This document shows, piece by piece, positions 14,907 through 24,065 of a stretch of 64,000 bases of DNA (the first letter of the stretch is position 1; each line of letters begins with the position of its first letter). The notes beneath the pieces were generated by a model. That model did no database searches. It saw only the letters and a program-made list of their open reading frames with translations, and was not told the origin of the DNA. Made by a program: the position numbers and the translations under genes. The stretch comes from VYFG01 sp965204165 (GTDB lineage: Bacteria; Pseudomonadota; Gammaproteobacteria; Arenicellales; Poriferihabitantaceae): the NCBI GenBank assembly GCA_965204165.1, contig OZ241969.1:4774001-4838000 (forward strand), written 5' to 3'.

Positions 14907-17900
14907 ATGCCTTGCCAGCGGCCAGCGGCCAGCGGCCAGCGGCCAGCGGCCAGCGGCCAGCGGCCAGCGGCCAGCGGCCAGCGGCCAGCGGCCAGCGGCA
15001 TGAGGTGCGTCCGGCGCGAGGCCGGCCCGCCTGAACCGGCCGCCGCCGCTGGCGGGCGCGCACGCAACCCCCTCTCCCCTTCATCCGGACCGACCGGCGG
15101 CCATGGCGCCGCTCCGGCGGTCTCGCGCCGGTCAGCGTCCGCATGGCGCCGCCCCGCCCGCCTCCCCGTCCTCGCGCTGCTGCTCGGGGCGCTCGGCCTG
15201 TTCGCGGCCGCGCCCGCCGCGGCGCAGACCACCGTCTGGTCGGCGACGCTGACAGTCGATGATATCGACGACGACGGGGCGTATCTCGGCTGCGATGGCA
15301 CTGGCTGCTCCTCGGCGCTCACGGAAGATGAACTCGAGCACAACGGTGAGAGATATACCGTCCAAAGCCTATATTACAACAATGGTCGGGTATCGTTGAA
15401 GTTGGGCGGGATACAACCGGACGCGGTTACACCGGCCCCGGACCTAGGGTCGAAGTTTGACGGGATGGTGTTGCATCTCGGCACTGTGCGGCTACCCGTT
15501 GGTGGAGTTGTTAGATTTAGCGATACCGGTTGGCACAACTGGTATGTCGACCCGCAATGGACCGACGGCCAGCAGGTCGCGGTGAAGCTGGAGATTCCGG
15601 CGAAGTCGCCGTGGTCGTGGCCGGACGGAACCCGGCATCACGACAAGAACCAGATCTGGTCCACCACGATGGCGGCGAAGGCCCTCGAGCCGACGCGATG
15701 GGGCACGGACTCGTCCGGCTGCAGGACCGGTGTGTCGGGGGGCACTTGCCCCCTCGCGATGGGCGCCAACAGGTTCACTTACGCGGGCAATACCTACACC
15801 ATCAGCGATTTCTATCACCGCAACGGCACTGTGTTCGCGGGCTTGAGCTCGGGCAGCGCCGCCGCGATCACCGCTGCAAGGTCGCTGATGCTGATCGTCA
15901 AGTATCCCGCTGGCGCCGAAAGGCGGTTCCCCCTGAGGAATCTGACCGCCAGCGGTGCTTCGGCCACCGCCTCCTGGCCCGTCGACGACATGCGCTGGGG
16001 CTCCTACGGTCATCCACACCCCACCGACCCACAACGAAACCCCGCCGTGTGGGCGAGCAACTTCGCGGTGACTCTGGCCGTGGTCGAGGTGCCGGAGCCT
16101 GTGACCGTGACCGTGACGAGCCCGGCGCCGCGCACCCACACGGTGACCGTGTCGGTGCCCACGGCGGTCGCCGCGGAGACCATCATATCCCTGGGCACGT
16201 ACGGCAGGGTCGGCAGCCGTGTGTGGACGGACGTGAGGGATCCCGACCTGGTAAGCCATTGCGATCCGATGGATGCGTGGGACCCGGTCTTCCTGAATTC
16301 CGATCGCAAGTATCCGATGGCCTACATCCAGGCGGGGCAGCGGAGCACCACGTTCAACCTGTGCCTTCTCGGAGTCCCGAAGGACGTGGAGAACCAGATA
16401 ATGACAAACCAGGTCACCGTGTACCTGCCGCGGGGGAGGTCGTCGGTGACGTACGACATCAACGTCGGCAGCGCCTACGGCGGCGGGTCCGGGACCGCGG
16501 AATTCGAGGGCGGCGAGGGGCCGGGCTCCGGCGGGGAGCAGCAGGGCGACCCGCTGACGGCGGTCTTCGAGGACGTGCCGGAGGAGCATGACGGCACGGA
16601 GTTCGCGTTCCGGGTGCGTCTGAGCGAGACGGTGGGGAGTTTCAGCCGGTCGCCGCGCTTGTGGTCGTTCGCGGTGACGCAGGGCCGGGTGACGGGCGTT
16701 GAGCAGATCGGCGCCGGGCTGTGGCGGGTCACGGTGCGGCCGACGTCGCCGAGCGACGTGACGGTGACGCTCGCTGGCGGGCGGGACTGCGACGACGAGC
16801 CGTCGGGCGCGGTGTGCACGCCGGACGGGCGGTCGCTGTCGAACACGTCGAGTGCGAGGGTCGCGGCGGGTCCGCAGCAGCAGCAGGAGGTGTTGGTCAC
16901 GCCGGAGCCGGCCGACGTGCGGGTGGTGCCGGGCGACGGCAGCCTGACGGTGAACTGGACGGCGGTGGCGCACCCGCGCGTCGCTGCGGAGCGGGTGCAG
17001 CACGCGCTGCGCTGGAGCCAGGAGGCGGGCGTGTGGGCCAACCCGTCGGGCAACAACGGCGTTGCCGTGGAGGCCGGCGTGAACGGCTACACCATCACCG
17101 GGCTGAGGAACGGCGTGGCGACCGGGGTGTTCGTGCGCGCCTTCGTGGGCCGGCTCCGGTCGGAGCGCAGCGAGCACTCGAGCGGGTGGGTCCGGGTGAA
17201 GGGCGAGCAGACGACGCCGCGGGCGGCAACCCAGACCGTGGCGGTAGAGTTCGGCAAGGTCCCGGCGGAGCATGACGGGCGGACGGCGTTCGCGCTGGAC
17301 GTGCAGTCGGGCTCGAAGCCCGCTCCCGAGGCGTTCAAGGTGACGGCCGGGAAGGTCACGGGCGTGGAGTCGCTGGACCCGGTGCTGTGGCGTGTCCGCG
17401 TCAAGCCGGAGTCCTGGAAGGACGTGAAGATCGCGCTCGGCGGGGCGTCGGCGAAGGTCCGGGGCCCGGCGCGCATCCGGGCCCAGGACGCGCGGGCGAA
17501 GGAAGGCAAGGACGCGAGCCTCGACTTCGCGGTGACGCTGAGCCGGGCGGCGTCGCACGAGGTGTCGGTGGACTACGCGACCGCCGACGGCACGGCGACG
17601 GCGGGGGCGGACTACACGGCAACGTCGGGCACCCTGACCTTCGCGGCGGGCGAGACGGCGAAGACGGTGTCGGTGCCGCTGCTCGACGACGCCATCGACG
17701 AGGGCAAGGAGACGTTCGGGCTGAAGCTCTCGAACCCGCGGGGGGCGTACCTGCGCAAGATCCACCGCGAGGCGAAGGGGGTCGTCAGGAACGACGACGC
17801 GCTGCAGCGGGCGTGGCTGTCGCGGTTCGGGCGCACGGCGGGAAGCCACGTGGCGGACGCGGTGTCGGGCAGGCTGGAGGGTGACCTCGCGCCGGGAACC

Positions 17901-19331
17901 CACGCGACCCTGGCGGGCCAGGCGCTGGACCTGTCGGGCGGGGAGGACGGCGATCCGCTGATGGACGTGCTGACGGGCCTGGCGCAGCGTTCCGGTTCGC
18001 CGGCGCAGGCGGACGATCATGATCCGTTCGCGCGCCTCGGCGCCGGCGACCGCTGGAATGAGACCGGCCTTGGGGGCCATGCAGGAAATACAGGAAAAAT
18101 CTCGATGACGGGCCGCGAAATGCTGCTGGGCAGTTCGTTCCACGCGGCGGGCCGGATGGACGGCTCGGGCCCGGGCCTCGCGGCCTGGGGCCGGGTGGCG
18201 CATGGCGGGTTCGACGGTGAGCGGGCTTCCGACAGCGGCCGCCTCGGCATCGACGGCGAGGTGACGACGGGGACCCTGGGGACGGACGCCGACTGGGGCC
18301 GGATGCTGGCCGGGGTGGCGATCGGCCTGAGCGAGGGCGAGGGCACGTTCGACGACTCCGGCGCCCAGACGGGGGCGAAGGGCAGCCTGGAGAGCGCGAT
18401 GACCACGGTGAGCCCCTACGGCCGCTACGAGGTCACGGACCGGGTGTCGGCCTGGGGCCTGGTGGGCTGGGGCACGGGCGACATGACGGTCTCGTTCGAC
18501 GACGGCACGGCCCCGGTGAGGACGGACCTGTCGCTGCGGATGGGCGCCCTGGGGGCCCGTGGGGTACTGCTGGAGCAAGGCGGGAAAGGCGGGAAATACG
18601 GGAAAGGCGGCATGGACCTCGCGCTGAAGGCGGACGCGCTGTACGTGCGGACGGACTCCGCCACGGCCGCGAACTCCGTCGCCACTGAAGCGAAAACAAA
18701 CCGGGTGCGGTTGCTGCTGGAGGGGGGGCGGACGTACGAACTGGATGAAGGCAGGACGCTCCGGCCCGTGCTGGAACTGGGCCTTCGCCATGACGGCGGG
18801 GACGCGGAGACGGGGACGGGCGTGGAGTTCGGCGCGGGCGTGAGCTACGCCAACCCGTCGACGGGCCTGTCGCTGGAGGCGAAGGCGCGGATGCTGGCGT
18901 CCCACGCGGATTCGGATTACGAGGAATGGGGCGCGTCGGCGACGGTGCGGCTGGACCCGGGCGAGCGTGGCCGGGGTCTGTCGTTCAGCCTGTCGCCGAC
19001 CTTCGGGACGCCTTCGGGCTCGGCGGACCGTCTGTGGGGCGCAAGGGACGCCCGTGGGCTGGCGCCGGGAGGAGAGTTCGAGGCGGGCCGGGGTCTCCGG
19101 GCCGAGGCGGGCTACGGGATTGCGGTGTCGGGGGGCCGGTACACGGGCACGCCGAACGTGGGTTTTTCAGGCGCGGACGGCGGCGCGACCGACTGGCGCG
19201 TGGGCTGGCGGCTGGAGCCGGTCCGGACGGAAGGGCCGCGCATCGGTCTCAGCCTGGACGCGGTGCGGAGCGAGCCCGCGGACGGGGACGCGAGGCACGG
19301 CGTGCTGCTGAGGGGCGTGGTCCGCTGGTAG
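14907..19331 (+). CDS. Outer-membrane autotransporter with Ig-like, FnIII and Calx-beta domains
   Basis: A surface protein of about 1474 residues from the ATG at 14907, which has GGAG about 8 bases upstream; another in-frame ATG is at 15000, right after the 7-bp repeats. The hydrophobic signal segment (LPVLALLLGALGLFAAAPAAAQ) is encoded at about 15163-15227, unusually far from the start unless 15000 is used. The mature part starts with two copies of a WS-T-type beta-rich domain (about 15237-15630 and 15655-16090). These precede paired VPEEHDG/VPAEHDG Ig-like repeats, a fibronectin III-like domain (about 16905-17200), and a Calx-beta domain (about 17470-17790, DYATADGTATAGADY). A C-terminal beta-barrel of about 450 residues ends in Trp, as outer-membrane barrels do. 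The likely role is adhesion or host contact. Confidence 0.85.
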   Translation: MPCQRPAASGQRPAASGQRPAASGQRPAASGMRCVRREAGPPEPAAAAGGRARNPLSPSSGPTGGHGAAPAVSRRSASAWRRPARLPVLALLLGALGLFAAAPAAAQTTVWSATLTVDDIDDDGAYLGCDGTGCSSALTEDELEHNGERYTVQSLYYNNGRVSLKLGGIQPDAVTPAPDLGSKFDGMVLHLGTVRLPVGGVVRFSDTGWHNWYVDPQWTDGQQVAVKLEIPAKSPWSWPDGTRHHDKNQIWSTTMAAKALEPTRWGTDSSGCRTGVSGGTCPLAMGANRFTYAGNTYTISDFYHRNGTVFAGLSSGSAAAITAARSLMLIVKYPAGAERRFPLRNLTASGASATASWPVDDMRWGSYGHPHPTDPQRNPAVWASNFAVTLAVVEVPEPVTVTVTSPAPRTHTVTVSVPTAVAAETIISLGTYGRVGSRVWTDVRDPDLVSHCDPMDAWDPVFLNSDRKYPMAYIQAGQRSTTFNLCLLGVPKDVENQIMTNQVTVYLPRGRSSVTYDINVGSAYGGGSGTAEFEGGEGPGSGGEQQGDPLTAVFEDVPEEHDGTEFAFRVRLSETVGSFSRSPRLWSFAVTQGRVTGVEQIGAGLWRVTVRPTSPSDVTVTLAGGRDCDDEPSGAVCTPDGRSLSNTSSARVAAGPQQQQEVLVTPEPADVRVVPGDGSLTVNWTAVAHPRVAAERVQHALRWSQEAGVWANPSGNNGVAVEAGVNGYTITGLRNGVATGVFVRAFVGRLRSERSEHSSGWVRVKGEQTTPRAATQTVAVEFGKVPAEHDGRTAFALDVQSGSKPAPEAFKVTAGKVTGVESLDPVLWRVRVKPESWKDVKIALGGASAKVRGPARIRAQDARAKEGKDASLDFAVTLSRAASHEVSVDYATADGTATAGADYTATSGTLTFAAGETAKTVSVPLLDDAIDEGKETFGLKLSNPRGAYLRKIHREAKGVVRNDDALQRAWLSRFGRTAGSHVADAVSGRLEGDLAPGTHATLAGQALDLSGGEDGDPLMDVLTGLAQRSGSPAQADDHDPFARLGAGDRWNETGLGGHAGNTGKISMTGREMLLGSSFHAAGRMDGSGPGLAAWGRVAHGGFDGERASDSGRLGIDGEVTTGTLGTDADWGRMLAGVAIGLSEGEGTFDDSGAQTGAKGSLESAMTTVSPYGRYEVTDRVSAWGLVGWGTGDMTVSFDDGTAPVRTDLSLRMGALGARGVLLEQGGKGGKYGKGGMDLALKADALYVRTDSATAANSVATEAKTNRVRLLLEGGRTYELDEGRTLRPVLELGLRHDGGDAETGTGVEFGAGVSYANPSTGLSLEAKARMLASHADSDYEEWGASATVRLDPGERGRGLSFSLSPTFGTPSGSADRLWGARDARGLAPGGEFEAGRGLRAEAGYGIAVSGGRYTGTPNVGFSGADGGATDWRVGWRLEPVRTEGPRIGLSLDAVRSEPADGDARHGVLLRGVVRW
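14914..14997. repeat. 12 x 7-bp perfect tandem repeat (GCCAGCG)
   Basis: Twelve consecutive exact copies of a heptanucleotide lie at the start of the autotransporter coding region. Three units equal 21 bp, so the reading is a seven-residue repeat (QRPAASG) four times. Because 7 is not a multiple of 3, gain or loss of one unit changes the frame downstream. Confidence 0.97.
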
Positions 19332-19340
19332 TCCGGACAT

Positions 19341-19365
19341 GGCGGGGCGCCGCCGGCGCCCTGCC
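19341..19365 (+). terminator. GC-rich hairpin after the autotransporter gene
   Basis: A perfect 7-bp stem (GGGCGCC, loop GCC) at 19345-19361 extends outward by GGC/GCC pairing. It begins ten bases after the stop codon. There is no T run, so termination may need Rho or be weak. Confidence 0.45.
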
Positions 19366-19758
19366 GGTCCTGCGCGTCAGGCCCCGGTGATGCCGAAATA
19401 CGGGGCGTGTGCGGAAACGGGTTTTTCCGGCTCAGGGCGAACCGGACCGTCTTCCGGTCAGGGGTGTGGTGTTCGGCGCACTCCATCGTCCGGCGACAGC
19501 CGTGCGCCCGGGTCAGCCCCGTGTTGTGGACGCCCGGATGCGTTTCGATGACGGCGTCGGTGGCGGCCGCCGGGGAATCCGGCGAATTCAACCGGATGGG
19601 CGGGACGATCAGGACAGGCCGTAGCAGGCGTTGCGGAATTCAACCCGGGGCCTGGTTCCGGAGGTGTTCAGGGGAGGTGGAACCATGGCCGGACATGATC
19701 GTTTCCGGGTGGCCGCGGCCATGATTCCACGGCGGCCTGACCCACCCCGGGCCCGGAC
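19366..19758. other. Intergenic region without a gene
   Basis: Short frames here have no family resemblance or ribosome sites. The last 90 bases (from about 19668) belong to the direct repeat shared with 21513-21602. Confidence 0.6.
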
Positions 19759-20262
19759 TCAGGGTGGGACCACCTTCACCGCCGCCGGGCTCCGGTCCCT
19801 GCCGAAGGCGACGCCGATCAGGTGGACCGGTTCGTTCCGGTCCCGGTATTTCTCGGCATAGCCCTTTTCACGGATCTGTTCGATGGCCTGTCGGGCGGCG
19901 GCGTCCCGGTCGTCCTCCCCGTCGGCCATCTTGAACTCGAAAACAAACACCTGGCCGCCGTGGAGCACCGCCATGTCCGCACGGCCCCTGCTCGATGAAT
20001 CCTCCACCCGGAGGTCCAGGCCGATGGTGCGGAAGCAGGCGTACAGCATGCCGGCGTACCAGGCCTCGTAGCGGGCGGGACCGTTGGACCCCTGCCACTG
20101 GTAGGGAATCCCCGCGAAGAATGACCTCAGGCGGTCCGCGAAGCCTTCGAAGTCGTTGTCCACCAGCAGGCGGCCGAGTTCCTTGCCACTGTCCGACACC
20201 TCCTTCCCCTGTCGGCCCAGATAACCCAGCAGCCCCTGGTTCAGGCTCTGGCGAACCTCGAG
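19668..20262. repeat. Direct repeat, copy 1 (about 595 bp, matches 21513-22107)
   Basis: It covers the 3' flank and last 168 codons of locus B. The copies differ by scattered substitutions. The match starts in non-coding DNA and stops abruptly inside coding sequence, right after LNQ-LL-YLGRQGKEVSD read on the minus strand. Endpoints are by eye, plus or minus 10 bp. Confidence 0.85.
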
Positions 20263-21321
20263 GTTGGGATAGTCGAGGGTATAGAAGGTCTGGGCCCCGT
20301 CCTGCAGCATGTCCGTAATGGTCAGGTATCCGGTCTGGAAAAGTAGGGCGTCGATGCTGATGTGCTCGATATCGAAATTGGATACCAGCTCTTCGTCGGT
20401 TACCCAATCTTCCAGTTCCAAAGGGCTGACCTCGCGCTCCATCATCATGCGGAACAGGAAGGTCGGGGAGCCGGTCTCGAACCAGTGCGGCTTGAACCGG
20501 CGTTTCCGGAACAGCAGCAGGAGGTCGAACGGGTTGTAGAGCTTCTCGTCCCCGAGCCAGTGGTAGCCGTTGTACCATTTCCGGATCTGGTCACGATCCA
20601 GCCCAGGGAGTTCCGGAGCGAAGACCGTATCCAGGTCCCTGTCTGTGTAGCCGCAGATGGTGGCGAACTCGGGGTCCAGGCTGATGTTGTCCAGATTGTT
20701 CAGACCGGAAAAGAGGCTCACCCGGGAGAACATGCTGACCCCGGTGACGAAGACGAAGCGGACATCCCGGGCGCTGTCCTTGATGATGCCGTAGAACCCC
20801 CGGAGGTAGTCCCGGTTCGCGGCGGCCATTTCCGGATTGTCGATGACGTCCAGGATCGGCTTGTCGTACTCGTCCACCAGCACCACCGCCTGTCGCCCGG
20901 TGGTTTGGTGCAGGCGATCCAGCAGATCCCGCAGACGTGATGGGGCTGAACAAGGTGACTGCACCGGGTCAAGTCCGGCGTTTCGCTCCATGATCGCCAG
21001 CTGATTTCCGATGTCTTCGGCGAGGTCTCCGGTCTCGTTGTATTTCCCGCCGAAGCTGAGTCGCACCACGGGGTGCTTGACCGACCAGTCCCAGTGGCCA
21101 TGGATATTGAGTCCTCGGAACAGGGGCTCGTTGCCCTCGAACAATTCCCGCAGGGTATCCACCAGGAGGCTCTTGCCGAACCGCCGTGGGCGGGACATGA
21201 AATAATTCCGTCCCTGGCCCACCAGTCGCTGGATGTGGGAAGTCTTGTCTACGTAGTAGAATTCCTGTTCCCGAATGGTTCGGAAATCCTGGATGCCGAT
21301 CGGGAGCTGGCGGCGCGTCAT
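19759..21321 (-). CDS. AAA-ATPase-like / PD-(D/E)XK nuclease family protein, locus B (intact)
   Basis: A 520-residue protein with the two-domain layout of the AAA-ATPase-like (PF09820) plus PD-(D/E)XK (PF08011) family. The Walker A segment is SRPRRFGKSLL (43-53) and the Walker B segment VVLVDEYDKPI (146-156). The predicted nuclease core at the C-terminus has Asp449 (GRADMAVLH) and Glu462-x-Lys464 (VFEFKM). Such proteins are multi-copy in many bacteria and their substrate is unknown; a role in defense or in mobile-element biology is often guessed but unproven. It is the only intact one of three related loci here, and its upstream 140 bp match locus A. Confidence 0.88.
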   Translation of the reverse strand: MTRRQLPIGIQDFRTIREQEFYYVDKTSHIQRLVGQGRNYFMSRPRRFGKSLLVDTLRELFEGNEPLFRGLNIHGHWDWSVKHPVVRLSFGGKYNETGDLAEDIGNQLAIMERNAGLDPVQSPCSAPSRLRDLLDRLHQTTGRQAVVLVDEYDKPILDVIDNPEMAAANRDYLRGFYGIIKDSARDVRFVFVTGVSMFSRVSLFSGLNNLDNISLDPEFATICGYTDRDLDTVFAPELPGLDRDQIRKWYNGYHWLGDEKLYNPFDLLLLFRKRRFKPHWFETGSPTFLFRMMMEREVSPLELEDWVTDEELVSNFDIEHISIDALLFQTGYLTITDMLQDGAQTFYTLDYPNLEVRQSLNQGLLGYLGRQGKEVSDSGKELGRLLVDNDFEGFADRLRSFFAGIPYQWQGSNGPARYEAWYAGMLYACFRTIGLDLRVEDSSSRGRADMAVLHGGQVFVFEFKMADGEDDRDAAARQAIEQIREKGYAEKYRDRNEPVHLIGVAFGRDRSPAAVKVVPP

Positions 21322-21602
21322 TATCCGTATTCCGGATGGGATTCCGGGAAATCATGCCATCCTATACAATCGTGCGCAAGCGTAACACCTGAATCGAACA
21401 AATCCGCTTGCGATAAGATTACGGTGGTCGGATTTACTTTGCTATCTATATGATTATAAATATAGATTCTTTTATATATTGATAACCGGAGACTATGTCC
21501 CCACGGACCTGGTTTCAGGGGTGGCAAACATGGCCGGACATGACCATTTCCGGATGGACGCGGCCATGATTCCACGGCGGCTTGACCCACCCGGGCCCGG
21601 AC
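21322..21602. promoter_or_regulatory. Upstream region of locus B, with AT-rich block
   Basis: Bases 21322-21490 match the upstream DNA of locus A (10576-10712 plus 12342-12375). They include an AT-rich block with CTATATGATTATAAATATAG and TTATATATTGATAAC. This probably contains the locus B promoter. From 21513 the direct repeat copy 2 begins. Confidence 0.45.
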
Positions 21603-22107
21603 TCAGGCAGGAACCACCTTCACCGCCGCCGGGCTCCTGTCCCTGCCGAAGGCCACGCCGATCAGGTGGACCGGTTCGTTCCGGTCCCGGTATTTTTCGG
21701 CATAGCCCTTTTCACGGATCTGTTCGATGGCCTGTCGGGCGGCGGCGTCCCGGTCGTCCTCCCCGTCGGCCATCTTGAACTCGAACACGAACACCTGGCC
21801 GCCGTGGAGCACCGCCATGTCCGCACGGCCCCTGCTGGAGGAATCCTCCACCCGGAGGTCCAGGCCGATGGTCCGGAAGCAGGCGTACAGCATCCCGGCG
21901 TACCAGGCCTCGTAGCGGGCGGGACCGTTGCCACCCTGCCACTGGTAGGGGATTCCGGCGAAGAATGATCTCAGGCGGTCCGCGAAACCTTCGAAGTCGT
22001 TGTCGGCGAGAAGGCGGCCGAGTTCCTTGCCGCGATCCGACACCTCCTTGCCCTGACGGCCCAGATAACTCAGTAGCTCCTGGTTCAGGTTCTGGTGAAC
22101 ATCAAGG
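21513..22107. repeat. Direct repeat, copy 2 (about 595 bp, matches 19668-20262)
   Basis: It carries the nuclease-domain coding end of the locus C chimera and its 3' flank. Recombination with copy 1 would remove locus B (about 1.85 kb). Confidence 0.85.
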
Positions 22108-22574
22108 GAGGTGCCGAGTTCCTTCGGGATGAGCTGCCAGAGAACGTCACTTGGCTCATTGTCGAAGATGTCCGATATTTTGCCGATACGTTCGATGGAG
22201 TCGCCGAGCGAGCGCAACGCGGCATCGGGCCAGTTCTGCTCTGATTTGGCGATCAGATCCTCGCGTCGGCGATAGATTGTCAAAGCCAGTGCTGCCTTCG
22301 CGTAGCGCAAGCTTCTGACGGATATCCCACTGACCGTAATCTCTGGGGCATTGGCGTGCACGAGTTGTTCGTCGCCCCACGCAATCATGCGATTGAGATC
22401 ATAAACCTCTTGCTCGTAGGGCGGCATAGAGGCACCATGTTCGAGCGCTCGGCGGTTCCATGCGCTGAGTTCTTTGCGCAATTGGCGGTAGCCGTTCTGC
22501 AACGTTTCGTAGCTCGAACGGTTGAGACGAAGGTTGCCGGCCTTTGTTTCGTCAGATTCGTAGCGATAGCTCAT
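21603..22574 (-). CDS. Chimeric protein: unknown N-terminal domain fused to PD-(D/E)XK nuclease domain (locus C)
   Basis: A 323-residue open frame. Residues 1-155 (MSYRYESDETKAGNLRL to LWQLIPKELGTSL) are helical, charged and unlike locus B; the family is not recognised. From about 156 (LDVHQNLNQELLSYLGRQ) the sequence is nearly identical to the locus B C-terminus, including GRADMAVLHGG and VFEFKM. The ATPase half is absent. The switch is in frame and coincides with the edge of the 595-bp direct repeat, so the gene probably arose by recombination or one-ended duplication. Whether the product is functional is unknown. The YfbU-family gene lies upstream on the same strand with a 166-bp gap. Confidence 0.75.
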   Translation of the reverse strand: MSYRYESDETKAGNLRLNRSSYETLQNGYRQLRKELSAWNRRALEHGASMPPYEQEVYDLNRMIAWGDEQLVHANAPEITVSGISVRSLRYAKAALALTIYRRREDLIAKSEQNWPDAALRSLGDSIERIGKISDIFDNEPSDVLWQLIPKELGTSLDVHQNLNQELLSYLGRQGKEVSDRGKELGRLLADNDFEGFADRLRSFFAGIPYQWQGGNGPARYEAWYAGMLYACFRTIGLDLRVEDSSSRGRADMAVLHGGQVFVFEFKMADGEDDRDAAARQAIEQIREKGYAEKYRDRNEPVHLIGVAFGRDRSPAAVKVVPA

Positions 22575-22740
22575 GCTGGAGATTCGGTTCCGATATTGGG
22601 TGAGAGATCATCGACGGATTGGTCGCTATGCGTCAGATGCTCCCTGAAGAATTCCACGTATTAGAGGAAATTCTCACAGCAACGGTGAACTGGTCCGGAC
22701 CAACGGGCCATATGGGAGGTGTTGTGGCTGACGTGTACAA

Positions 22741-23457
22741 TCACTTCTGCCGATTGTCCGGGTGAACTTGCTCCAGGAGCAAAGCGACAATGTCGGAAGC
22801 CGAAAGGTTTCTGTTTCTACCCGCGAGAAGGGATTTGTACATTGGTTCATAGACCTGCAACATTCTTCTATACCAATCGACAACCGGCCGAGTTGTGTTC
22901 AAATTCCGGCCCTTAAATCGGGGGTAGTTCCCGATGTGCTCGATAAGAAATTCGGCGATGCTCTTGTGCGAACTCTCTTCATTCGCATAGAAGCCCATGA
23001 ATTTCACATCGGTACCGTAAGGTTCGGCTTCGGACGCTACTCGAGCTTTGTCCGCTTCTTCCAGGTGATCATAGTGATGTTCGAGTACGGTCCACATTTC
23101 AAGGATGTCTACGACCTCCCGAACAAGCTCCGGAGAATCAGGGCGACCACCGAAAATATCCGGGTACTTCAGGTCAAGAGCCCAATAATGACCACCACCG
23201 ATAGCGTATTGGACAAAGTCCGGGTCAATGTCTCCCCTACCGTTCCGATTTCGGGAGAGATCACACAGCATCGACAGGATGAGCTTTTCGGTGGGTGTGG
23301 GCTTCATCTCGTCGTCGCTAGAAGCCGCGAGACCGTCATGAACTAATCGACGGACGGCTTCAGCGCGCGACGGCAACGTGGGTTGGTTTGCGCGCCATTG
23401 GTCTACCTGTTCAATCGTAGCCTGGTCCAATCGCATCTCGAATCGTTCAGTTTGCAT
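22741..23457 (-). CDS. YfbU family protein with N-terminal ribbon-helix-helix-like segment
   Basis: The product is 238 residues from the ATG at 23457. That start is chosen because GGGAAG lies just upstream and a strong promoter lies at 23494-23522; a longer frame to 23529 would begin at or upstream of the promoter. Residues 1-45 (MRLDQATIEQVDQWRANQP, SRAEAVRRLVHDGL) look like a ribbon-helix-helix DNA-binding fold. The rest matches YfbU: TEKLILSMLCDL, VREVVDILEMWTVLEHHYDHL, VKFMGFYANEESSH, and YRRMLQVYEPM. YfbU of E. coli is poorly characterised. The RHH head suggests autoregulation or an antitoxin-like role. Confidence 0.8.
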   Translation of the reverse strand: MQTERFEMRLDQATIEQVDQWRANQPTLPSRAEAVRRLVHDGLAASSDDEMKPTPTEKLILSMLCDLSRNRNGRGDIDPDFVQYAIGGGHYWALDLKYPDIFGGRPDSPELVREVVDILEMWTVLEHHYDHLEEADKARVASEAEPYGTDVKFMGFYANEESSHKSIAEFLIEHIGNYPRFKGRNLNTTRPVVDWYRRMLQVYEPMYKSLLAGRNRNLSASDIVALLLEQVHPDNRQK

Positions 23458-23493
23458 TAAATTTGTCTTCCCGTAGTGTACGGTATTTCTACG

Positions 23494-23522
23494 TATATAA
23501 CGGATATAATACGATGTGTCAA
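23494..23522 (-). promoter_or_regulatory. Sigma-70-like promoter of the YfbU-family gene
   Basis: On the minus strand TTGACA (23522-23517) and TATATA (23499-23494) are spaced by 17 bp, close to consensus. The predicted transcript starts near 23487, leaving a 30-nt leader to the ATG at 23457. Confidence 0.75.
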
Positions 23523-24065
23523 TTCTCACGAGGCGGATTTATGTGACACCACCCTTGGATTGCTGCGGAAGGAGGGGTTGGTGGCATCAGGAGAGTCCGA
23601 CGGCCTACCCATTCTATCCGCGAGGAGTACCAGTTCGGTTCCAGGGTGGTAGATCGACAATAAATTACAGTAATGCTGGAATAATCAACACCACAAGCAA
23701 CAATGATGGCTATACGATGGCATTCATCACCCGCCTACCGAACCATTGCGGTGCCGGTTGTAGAAACGTACCCCTTCGGTGGGGCCGTGATAAGAAGAGT
23801 AATACGGTCGTAGGAAAACAGTGAATACAGCGAATTCATTGCCCGCACCGATTCGATGGCGCTTACTGCTACTGTCCCATCACGGCTCGAACGAAGGCGT
23901 ACCTAGAAACGCACTATTGCATGGCTCCTGAATTGTTTTATTCCGATTGCGATTAGATTACGGATAAATCCGAAGGGGCCGGAAATTGGAGGGATTAGTT
24001 TATAATATATTGATATAAATACAATATTTTTTGTTTTCTGACATGACGAATACGAAAATGAGATT
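23523..24065. other. Gene-free AT-richer stretch at the edge of the accessory block
   Basis: No ORF with family resemblance was found. Around 23990-24030 is an AT-rich run (TTATAATATATTGATATAAA) similar in flavour to the upstream regions of loci A and B. The block ends where the DinB gene is cut at about 24066. Confidence 0.5.

Noticed and set aside
14914..14997. Possible CRISPR-like array
   Set aside because: The units are 7 bp with no spacers; it is a simple tandem repeat.
15492..18905. 1137-codon minus-strand ORF opposite the autotransporter
   Set aside because: It is Arg/His/Pro-rich antisense noise of GC3-rich coding DNA, with no domains.
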